A stretch of DNA of 64,000 nucleotides, taken from the NCBI GenBank assembly GCA_963082975.1, contig OY720346.1, forward strand, positions 42,447,296-42,511,295. The letters run 5' to 3'. Below, in pieces: positions 56,481 through 64,000 of this stretch. Origin of the DNA: Labia minor (taxonomy: Eukaryota; Arthropoda; Insecta; Dermaptera; Spongiphoridae). Every line of letters begins with the position of its first letter. Positions within the stretch are counted from its first letter, which is position 1. The translations under genes and the position numbers were made by a program. A model generated the notes under the pieces. That model was not told the origin of the DNA and did not search any database. It saw nothing but the letters and a program-made list of their open reading frames with translations.

Positions 56481-56812
56481 TGAAGTGAAACTTCTTTAGC
56501 GGCGTCCTGACATTTGGTTGAGAATGGAGAGTGAATTGAAAAATTGAAATTTCGTAACGCGTTACGAAACGCAAGAGAGAAAAAAGATATAGATATAACG
56601 AGTGAGAATGAGATAGCCTCTATCTCCGTCTCTCTTTTGTGCGGTGTTTCGTTCTTGAGAGAGAGGCTATCTGGGTCTTTCTTTTGTCCGGTCTTTCGTC
56701 TTTGAGAAAGAGGCTATCTGCGTGTTGCTTTTGTGCTGTCTTTCGTTCTAATACCCTCTCGCTAGGTCCAAAGTCCATGGCGCGCATGCGCGCTAGTTAA
56801 GTCATATATAAT

Positions 56813-57276
56813 TAGCTGGAGTGTCTCCACTCGACTATCTCGCAATTTGAGAATTGGATTAAATAATATAATATATTATATTTAAATTAAATTTAATTAA
56901 TTATACATTATAAATAATAAATAATAAATATTAAATCAGCGCATGTTTGGCTTTTTGTTGATGGCACCACGTTACGTGTTGGCGCGTGAGATTTGCAGTG
57001 TTAAAAAATTAATTCTGGTAATTTTAGCGAATCAATCAAGCTGAAATTCTATATATAGCAGTTTTATACAATTATTAATCATGTGAAAAATTATCAAACA
57101 TATATCTTTATTTTTACGGTCACTTTAGAGGAAAAAAAATCAAAACGTTGTAGGTAATGACCCTCTTCCGGTTGACCTACATTTCTCAAAAGTTGATAGA
57201 AAACTATGAATTTTGAATAATGTCCATGTACCAAATTTCATCATTCTAGCTCAAACCGTTTTTGCGTAATCTTGCC

Positions 57277-57330
<54 letters not shown>

Positions 57331-57446
57331 GACATTTTTCTCAACCTTAGTGAAAATGATTCAGGAACCTTCAAAACGTATAAAAACATCAAAATCTCAA
57401 CATCGAAAATTTTCGTGATCGCAATACTATCTCTGGCGAGATAGTA
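56813..57446 (-). mobile_element. Helentron-like non-autonomous element, family B, nested full copy
   Basis: Full-length inverse of 28955-29545: AGCTGGAGTGTCTCCACTCG (hairpin end) at the left, a (CA)n microsatellite at about 57285-57327, and CTATCTCTGGCGAGATAGT at the right. It lies inside the family E element. Confidence 0.88.
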
Positions 57447-57544
57447 AAAATTGATATTTATATATATATATATATATATCGTGAAATAATTAAAATTCTC
57501 AAGTCAAATATACAGCGTGCACGCATACCGACGCATGTAATTGT

Positions 57545-58114
57545 GTGTGTGAACATGGTCGGCGATTCACACGCCAACACATACAGTTATGTGCGTCGAT
57601 GACCATTCACGTTATTTATCCGAATCTCAACATTACTTTAACACTACTAAATCGATTTAAAATTATTATTGCATTTAAAACTGCTTTTCTCTACTCCACA
57701 GATTTCACTATGCCGAAAAAAAATAACGACCAAAATTTAGACGATATTATTTATTTCATACACCGTTCACTACTGGTTTATAGCCACACAGGTGCTAATG
57801 CACTTGAACGAGGCGAAGATAAAATCCCTCTAATTCTCGGGGGAGATTTTAATGTAAATTTTGGATCTGATGATTCGTTGCCGTTGATCAACTTTCTTCA
57901 AGAAACATTTGGTCTGCTTATAAATAACGATCCCAAGGAATCAACAACAAAATCTGGAACTACAATAGATGCTGTTTTTACACGTTATATAGAAAATGTC
58001 GAATCACGAACATATATATCTTATTTTAGTTATCACAAGCCATTAATATCAGTATTACCAATTGAAGCACCAACCGACAATAGTACAGGCAATGTAGATA
58101 TGATGATAGAGTAG
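57545..58114 (+). CDS. Helentron-type endonuclease/exonuclease/phosphatase domain remnant
   Basis: 189-codon open frame. The convincing part starts near 57706: NLDDIIYFIHRSLLVYSHTG, then IPLILGGDFNVNFGSDDSLP, which holds the GDFN motif of the endonuclease/exonuclease/phosphatase fold. TTKSGTTIDAVFTRY and YISYFSYHKPLISVL follow, with the late His of the fold. In Helentrons this domain sits after the helicase and is thought to nick DNA; here the upstream helicase is gone. The first ~50 codons (57545-57700) have no such similarity, so the true reading probably entered from a lost upstream part. The alternative that it comes from a non-LTR retrotransposon endonuclease is less likely given the Helentron-like ends around it. 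Confidence 0.72.
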   Translation: MCEHGRRFTRQHIQLCASMTIHVIYPNLNITLTLLNRFKIIIAFKTAFLYSTDFTMPKKNNDQNLDDIIYFIHRSLLVYSHTGANALERGEDKIPLILGGDFNVNFGSDDSLPLINFLQETFGLLINNDPKESTTKSGTTIDAVFTRYIENVESRTYISYFSYHKPLISVLPIEAPTDNSTGNVDMMIE

Positions 58115-58292
58115 ATAATAATAATAATAAAGCGAATATTTGTTACGAAAATTTTATACTGTTATATGTCTTTCGAAATGATCCCTTTATTTTTCTCTAT
58201 TTCTCTCTCACTCACACTCTCAACTAAAATTTATCTTATTCTCTAGATTGTAAGAAGTTTCACTTCCGCCACGTGTACGATGCTGCACATTT

Positions 58293-58742
58293 TGCTTTTT
58301 TTACGGTCAGTTTAGAAGAATAAAAATGAAAACGTGGTAGGTAATGGTCCTCTACGAATTTTGAATAATGCCCGTGTACCAAATTTCATTATGCTCAAAC
58401 CGTTAACCGTTTTGTCGTAATCTTGTCTACATACACCTACCACACACACACACACACACAGTGGGTGGATAATGTAGGAAGAGAAGTGAGAGAGATGGGA
58501 GAGGATGTTGGAGGGTTGTGGCTTTTGTTCAGAATAGGGACACTTGAAGAAGTCTATGTTGCTGCGGCAAAGAACTTTCGAGTTCCGTAGAGCCACAGAG
58601 ATGCACACACACACACACACACACTCACACACAGAGAGAGAGACATTTTTCTGAATCTTAGTGAAAATGACTCAGGGACCTTCAAAACGTATAAAAACAT
58701 CAAAATCTCGACATCGTGATCGCAAAACTCTCTGGTGATATA
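58293..58742 (-). mobile_element. Outer family B element, 5' part (split, with RTE insertion)
   Basis: Resumes at TTTACGGTCAGTTTAGAAGA and runs through the CA microsatellite to CATCAAAATCTCGACATCG and the decayed 5' tip. About 145 bases of RTE-like sequence sit inside the (CA)n tract. Confidence 0.82.
58461..58605 (+). mobile_element. RTE-like 3' fragment inside a (CA)n tract
   Basis: Plus-strand coding remnant beginning TGGGTGGATAATGTAGGAAG (WVDNVGREVREMGEDV), ending GTAGAGCCACAGAGATG. It is flanked by (CA)n on both sides. It is the same C-terminal piece seen at 14740-14880 and 50190-50330. Confidence 0.78.
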
Positions 58743-59499
58743 GTAATTAGATGTGTAAAAAGTGAAATTGAACTATATAATTTGGAGAAGCTGGATTAAA
58801 GAAGGGAAGATGAATGAATATAAAAATGAATTTGAAATTTTATAAAAAATTAATATAAAAACAAAATAATTAAAAATTTAATAAATTTTGCCATAAATAG
58901 TACATTTAAAATATATTAAAATAACAATAATAAATATTACTATAATAAGTATCTTAAATGTAAAAGAATCTTAATGATAAAAAATATTCTCTATTCTCCT
59001 TTGTATTTTTAAATTAAAAAAAAAACTTTTTTTACTTATGAAGATACTCTCCTTTACCCTTACACTCCTTTTTGCCCTCCTCCTTTTCTCCCTCATTTTA
59101 TGATTTACTTCCTATCCATTCATCTCTTCATTAAATGGTCTACGATAATGGAAAAAATCCTTTTATTTTTTTTTTACTTGTAAAATAAAATAAAAATTAA
59201 AATTGTTCATTTATTTTTTATTAGAATAGAAAAGTGTATTTAAAAAGTTTTCTATTATATGAAAAATATAAAATTTAATACTGAATAGAGGGAGAGAGAG
59301 AGAGAGGGGGGGGGGGCATAGAGAAATAGATCACGAATTTCGCCTGCAATCATACTCTTTATTAATTTTTAATACCTTTTCTTTAATATTTATTGATAAA
59401 TACATATTTAGAAAAATTCTATATATTTACTTAATTTATATTTCAAATTTCATTTGTTCTTTGAACACCGAGCTATCGGTCCTTTAACAAATTTATGAA
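58743..59499. other. AT-rich stretch, no gene seen
   Basis: A G-run/GA patch lies at about 59287-59325. A short family C-like phrase (CACCGAGCTATCGGTCCTTT) is at 59466. Confidence 0.5.
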
Positions 59500-59800
59500 A
59501 TTTTTAAACGGACGGTCTCCGCACCGTTTTCCAATCCAATATCTTTTTCCTCTCCCATTCTAGCCACGTCCCCTGCCTATCGCATCTTTTTCCCTTTTAT
59601 AACCATAACTATTTCTGAAGATGCAGAGAGGTCATGCAATTCCTCGTTATGCAGTCTCCGCCATTCCCCGGTGACTTCATCTTTCTTTGGCCAATAAATG
59701 CGGGGAAGAATCCTATTCTCAAATACTCTGAATTTACTCTCATCTCCCAGGGTCATAGACCATGCGTCCCATCCATATAATACAACAGGCAAAATAATTG
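59500..59800 (-). mobile_element. RTE-like retrotransposon C-terminal fragment
   Basis: The minus frame 59792-59577 reads PVVLYGWDAWSMTLGDESKF, then RVFENRILPRIYWPKKDEVT and GEWRRLHNEELHDLSAS, the C-terminal connection region of RTE-like reverse transcriptases. It runs open for 71 codons and continues with shifts to about 59500. Confidence 0.85.
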
Positions 59801-59816
59801 GTTTATATATTTTGAT

Positions 59817-59943
59817 AATTATTAAGAGAATTTTTATTAAAAGACCACATTATTTGTATAAAATTATTTATTAAATTAAAATAATTGTACAACGTTTCAA
59901 CTGCTTATTCTGCAGTCGTTTTCAAGTAACCGTACGCGTAACA
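59817..59943 (-). repeat. Penelope-like element, inverted terminal segment (5')
   Basis: Reverse complement of 60908-61040: AAAGACCACATTATTTGTAT then GTACAACGTTTCAACTGCTT. Partial inverted terminal segments are typical of Penelope-like insertions. Confidence 0.85.
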
Positions 59944-60648
59944 ACTCATACCAACAGATATATCCACGCAGATTCCCACCACCATCCATCACAAAAATAT
60001 GGAGTGATAAAAACACTGCACAAAAGAGCCGAAGAGATATGCTCAAATGAAAACATTAAAAAAGAAAAACAACGATTGAAGGAAGCTTTCATAAACAATG
60101 GCTTCTCGGAATATGAAATTAGGAAATTCAGAAAAACAAAAAAGACAGAAATCAAAAATGAAAATGAAAAACCAATATACAGATCACAAATAACATTACC
60201 TTATATAAAAGGAACAACAGAAAAAATAGCGTCAAAACTGAGGAAACACAACATCAGAGTAACATATAAACCACATAAACAAATGTCTTCTCTCACCTCA
60301 AATATAAAAGACAAAATTAAAAACGAAAATAATGGAGTTTATAAGGTAACTTGTGAATGTAAATAAGTATACATTGGTGAAACAAGTAGAAAGATTTCTA
60401 CAAGACTGTCTGAACATGAGAGAGCCATTAGATTGAAACATCCAAATCAATCAGCAATTGCAGAACATGCCTTAACAACAGGACATAAAATAAATTTAGA
60501 TAATGTAGAAACACTTCATATTGAAAATAATTGGTGGAAAAGAAAAATAAAAGAATCTATAGAAATTAATAATCATCCCAATAATATTAATAAAGAGGAT
60601 GGATATAGACTTAATAAGATGTGGAACATAGTGTTGGATGGGTAAAAT
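59944..60648 (+). pseudogene. Penelope-like element RT end and GIY-YIG endonuclease
   Basis: Begins mid-protein with THTNRYIHADSHHHPSQKYG, the C-terminal part of a Penelope-type reverse transcriptase. It continues through RAEEICSNENIKKEKQRLKE to the endonuclease: GVYKVTCEC, an in-frame TAA (60363-60365), VYIGETSRK with YIG, RLSEHERAIRLKHPN and SAIAEHALTTGHKI. A final stop follows after NKMWNIVLDG. GIY-YIG nickases open the target for these elements. The nonsense codon inside the motif and the 5' truncation make this copy inactive. Frames at 60004-60366 and 60433-60645 are two parts of this one gene. Confidence 0.92.
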
Positions 60649-60861
60649 TTGTCATATTGAATGAAATATAATTAATCTAATGTGTATTTATGTATATATC
60701 TTGATTATAGAAATAATTTACCATCTTTTTTATAGAGACATAATGCACTATCATACTTCTTGATTGTAAACGCTTGCTTTGACAATTGCTGCTGACTTCA
60801 TGTTGAGATTAAGAATTGGCGGCAAAAATTGGAGCCAAAAATTGGCGCCAATATCACTGCC

Positions 60862-60897
60862 TATATAAGAGGTGACGTGTCCCAACATGCATCAGTC
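60862..60897 (+). promoter_or_regulatory. TATA/initiator promoter of the Penelope-like element
   Basis: TATATAAG at 60862-60869 lies about 32 bases before the A of TCAGT at 60892-60896, the spacing expected between TATA box and arthropod initiator. The homologous fragment at 46834 begins at this initiator. Confidence 0.5.
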
Positions 60898-61040
60898 CGC
60901 TTGAATCGGAGCAAGCGTACGGTTACTTGAAAACGACTGCAGAATAAGCAGTTGAAACGTTGTACAATTATTTTAATTTAATAAATAATTTTATACAAAT
61001 AATGTGGTCTTTTAATAAAAATTCTCTTAATAATTATCAA
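60895..61040 (+). repeat. Penelope-like element, 3' terminal segment
   Basis: Same block as 46834-46975, and inverted at 59817-59943. It contains the hairpin CGACTGC-AGAATAA-GCAGTTG followed by AAACGTTGTAC. Confidence 0.85.
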
Positions 61041-61077
61041 AATAACCACAAAAGCTTTAATATATACATTTATATAT

Positions 61078-61440
61078 TTTAATTTTGATTTCTTTTGATA
61101 ATAAATTTGATGAGATAAGCCTCTTTACTGCATGATAACAGGCGTTTCTCGATTTCAACCTCGATTTAAATTCTTCTCAAATATTATTATCCTTCGTGAT
61201 TACATTCAATTTTTCTACATATACAAATTCTACATTTTGTATATTAAGATTTTGTTACTAAATATTTTTTCTTATTAATTTCAATCTGAATTAGAAGAAA
61301 ATTATAAATTGCCTCCTCTTCCAGCCCATTTACCTATCCAGGCATCTTAATTTCTTAACACTCCGTTTTTTTTTAAATTTAAAATAGAAGGAGAGAAATA
61401 GTTTTAAATTATATTCTAATGGTCTATTATATTCTATATA
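61078..61440 (-). mobile_element. RTE-like fragment, decayed
   Basis: 61140-61270 resembles 15225-15380 (AAATATTATTATCCTTCGTG), the thumb part of the RT on the minus strand. 61285-61400 matches 18800-18950. Many stops. Confidence 0.6.
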
Positions 61441-61589
61441 TCAGTATTTTTGCGCCAATCCAAAACAAATGTCAACATCTCAAAATAACTCGAGTCCCAA
61501 GCATAGGCCTTAACAATATATATATAAACATAGAATTTTTCCTAGTATAATAAGATAAGATATATATCATTTTTAATGTCTAATTATTA

Positions 61590-62300
61590 ATTTCCACCTT
61601 CGCCGTCGACACTGCTCTACTTGCTTCACATAGAGACCCAACAACTGCTTCTGCTATTCTCCAGCAAAATTTTAATCTAATTTAATTGTGGATTCACAAA
61701 TGGAGAATCGTGGCTAATGAACAAAAATCAGCACACTTGACATTTACATTCAATAGAGTGACCTGCCCGGCTGTTGAACTTGTCAGAAAAATTCCTATTA
61801 AAAAGACAGTAAAATACTTAGGTATACACTTATTGTTAGTCTTCTGGTAATTCCTTGCGTGTCAGTAAGTTTTCTCGCATTGTCGTTAGTATGTAGTCCT
61901 TTAAGGTAATGTATGTTATTTATCGGCACCTCCTTCAACACAATGACAATGAGATCTCCATGGATTATCTTATTAAAATGTACCATGGAGCGTTGACCAT
62001 TGCCTTCATGGTTTTATTTTGAAATTTCTGAATTATGTTCATATTAGTGTTGTTTGTTGTTCCCACAATTGAATAACATATGTCCACATTGGTCTGATCT
62101 GCTTATTGTATAATAATAGTTTGTTGTCTAGAGTCACGTTAGATTTACGACCTATAAGCCAATAGTAGTTTTAATTGTAATTGTTTTTTTTGTCCGTATG
62201 TGAATCTCTCAAGTTAGTCTTCTGTCTAACAATAAGAAGACTTAAACCTAACGACTTGATACCCAATAGACTCAAATATCTTTCGACTAATGGACCGTCA
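61590..62300 (+). mobile_element. Jockey-like retrotransposon remnant
   Basis: With frameshifts, the plus strand encodes VDTALLASHRDPTTASAILQ (after the catalytic box), WIHKWRIVANEQKSAHLTFT and KKTVKYLGIHL up to about 61832. The following sequence (61838-62160) no longer matches this reading. 62225-62300 again resembles the C-terminal end (PNDLIPNRLKYL). Decayed and probably rearranged. Confidence 0.7.
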
Positions 62301-62561
62301 GTTTGATTTAATATATATATCTTCTCTTACTTGTCCCTCATAATATCCCCATCATCTTTTTTTCTATCTAAATCCTCTCTAGTATATATTATACCTATCC
62401 CATTAATATCTATCTATATACCCCTCATAATATTCCTCTATATTTAATTGTATATATTTTGTATATATATTACCATTACATGTTCTTATGATGCCTCAAA
62501 TAAGGTAGATGTAGAATAAATGTATTTTATGGAAACTAAATAAAAAAATTATTTATTTAAT

Positions 62562-62601
<40 letters not shown>

Positions 62602-63792
62602 TAATTAAATTAAACTAAAATCTTATTTTTTTCACTAAAACTGATTTTTATTTTTTAAAATTTAATTTATTAAAATATATATATATATATATATAAACAT
62701 ATATTTATTTAAATATAAAGATAATTAACTAACAGCATCTGTTTGCATAATTTTGAACTCTAAAATAAACTAAAAGTTAAATGCCACTTTGACCTATTTT
62801 TATTTTTTTTTTTGTTTTGTTTGTTTTTGTTATATATATATATATATATAAGAATGTGTACAAGAGAGAAAGAGAGAGTTAAACTTTATGCTATTATGGT
62901 AAGTAAAGTGGTAGGCAAACAACACAAAACCTCTTTCTACTCTCCACTCTCTCTTCCATTTTAACCCTTTAACCCTTTATTTTCTTACTTTAGCCCATTT
63001 GCTTATAGTTGGTACACTTTTTGTGTCTTTATTTATTATATAGTCATATATATATATATATATATATAGTCATATATATATATATATATAAGATCGGAAA
63101 GTAAATATATTTACTTTATGTTTCATTGGACACATAAAATTAAATAATTTTCATTTATTATTTATAATTTAATTGAAAATTAGTTAATATAATAGTTAAT
63201 ATATATATATATAACAGTCATTAAACCAAAGTGTATTAATAATTTCTTATATAAAGTGCCAAATATTTCATGATTAAATGAATTGTATATATAAATCCTA
63301 TATATCAATATAGTAAAGTTTTTTTATAATCAATTTGAATCGTATCGCTCAAATTATTTGATAGCTTTTCAAATCACATCATCATAGCTTCACTAAATCG
63401 GTGTCTTTCTAAATCGTGTCTTCAAAATCATGCTTTACAAATTCATGTTTTAACATCTTATAAACTCAAATGAATTTTTTTTTAAAATACTATTACAAGT
63501 TAAATTATCATTTTGGCCATCCAATCAGCTGAAACTGGGACTCGCGCCAAAAGAATACTTGTATCAAGATGACGTCACAGAAGGTAGCTTACGAGGGTAT
63601 CGTCGTTTAATATTAGTTTACCTCGCTGACCCTTACTATGACTAGGTTACTTTACTGGCCCTTTTGAAGGACTGTATATCAACAAAGAACTTATTCAATA
63701 GCTCTTTTCAAGGCTTCTATATTAACCTAGAAGGTTAATTCTACTCCCACTTTCATAAGAGTGATATTCTTATATACCTATTGTATATAACA
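62301..63792. other. AT-rich stretch with (TA)n runs
   Basis: (TA)n at about 62565-62598, 62675-62694, 62831-62850, 63047-63068 and 63074-63091. No gene. 63530-63670 is somewhat GC-richer without a frame. Confidence 0.5.
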
Positions 63793-64000
63793 GTGATTCC
63801 CAAACTGTGAGCCGCGAAAAAATTTCCTAATACTTGAAATTTTAAAAAGGTAAGATGATTTGAAAATTTTGCAACATTCTGTCTCTAAGAAAAAAAAGCT
63901 CAACCATTTTTTGGACCAAGCTTTTGAACATTTCATACTTTTTCAATTTGCCTCTAGAAAAAAAGTCAAACGTTTTCTGGACCAAGCATTTGAACAATTT
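63793..64000 (+). mobile_element. hAT element end with ~75-bp tandem repeat (runs off the edge)
   Basis: CAGTGATTCCCAAACTGTGA followed by GCCGCG is a hAT terminus. From about 63882 two imperfect units of about 70-80 bases follow, each with TTTTGGACCAAGC or TTTCTGGACCAAGC and GAACA-TTT. Confidence 0.55.

Larger units (their letters stand above)
56481..58292 (+). mobile_element. Helentron-like family E element with endonuclease remnant
   Basis: 5' TGAAGTGAAACTTCTTTAGC. The 3' subterminal inverse AAGAAGTTTCACTTCC (about 58252-58267) is followed by CGTGTACGATGCTGCACATT and TTTTGC. The ends match the non-autonomous family E copies at 48715-49216 and 49845-49945. It is inserted between Ts of a family B copy that continues on both sides. 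It carries the endonuclease-domain frame 57706-58114 and a nested second family B copy (56813-57446). The 5' region has a 20-base palindrome (56550-56569) and three ~57-base tandem units (about 56600-56755). Helicase and Rep regions are absent, so it is a deletion derivative. Confidence 0.75.

Noticed and set aside
57545..57700. First ~50 codons of the endonuclease frame as a real N-terminus
   Set aside because: No similarity to the domain and unlike it in composition; the frame is open there by chance or rearrangement.

Overview
The window is AT-rich eukaryotic DNA. It has spliced genes with phase-consistent GT-AG introns, long introns, many microsatellites and a dense, nested load of transposable elements. 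Together these suggest an insect with a very AT-rich genome. An aphidiine or braconid parasitoid wasp is one guess, held with low confidence because no single marker fixes the taxon. No prokaryotic gene, CRISPR array, operon, rRNA or convincing tRNA gene is visible.

Region by region. 1-2.6 kb is a TC-rich satellite with an ~876-bp higher-order period, ending in other repeats. 3.1-6.4 kb is a foldback sequence followed by a 5'-truncated non-LTR retrotransposon with an open reverse transcriptase frame. 6.4-19.6 kb is a mosaic of SINE-like, hairpin-ended, Helentron-like, MITE and decayed RTE-like sequences, with an isolated GC-rich patch at 10.05 kb. 19.6-22.5 kb is AT-rich. 22.5-41.4 kb holds the main host gene: 12 minus-strand exons join in one frame to give 692 residues, with four CUB-like domains and a C-terminal hydrophobic tail that looks like a GPI-attachment signal; its 5' end was not found. 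Inside one of its introns, on the opposite strand, lies an intronless 627-codon gene for a very acidic, low-complexity protein with a C-terminal membrane segment. Its introns also hold SINE-like copies, three DNA-transposon remnants or MITEs, and Helentron-like elements. 41.7-50.4 kb contains hAT, Penelope-like, LTR, SINE and Helentron-like debris. A GC-rich, exon-like patch with a TCAGT cluster lies at 51.0 kb. 54.0-55.0 kb is a TIR element carrying the Cys-rich C-terminus of a Ginger/KRBA2-like integrase. 56.2-58.7 kb is a stacked insertion: a Helentron-like element with an endonuclease-domain remnant sits inside a non-autonomous element and contains a second copy of it. 59.4-62.3 kb holds RTE-like, Penelope-like (GIY-YIG) and Jockey-like remnants. 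62.3-64 kb is AT-rich and ends in a hAT terminus.

The most informative observations are the nested antisense tail-anchored gene, the reconstructed CUB gene, and several distinct repeat families that share one Helentron-like architecture: short inverted subterminal motifs, a 3' hairpin, an internal microsatellite and insertion between Ts. One member of these families still carries an endonuclease domain. All repeat family names A-E are local labels used only here.
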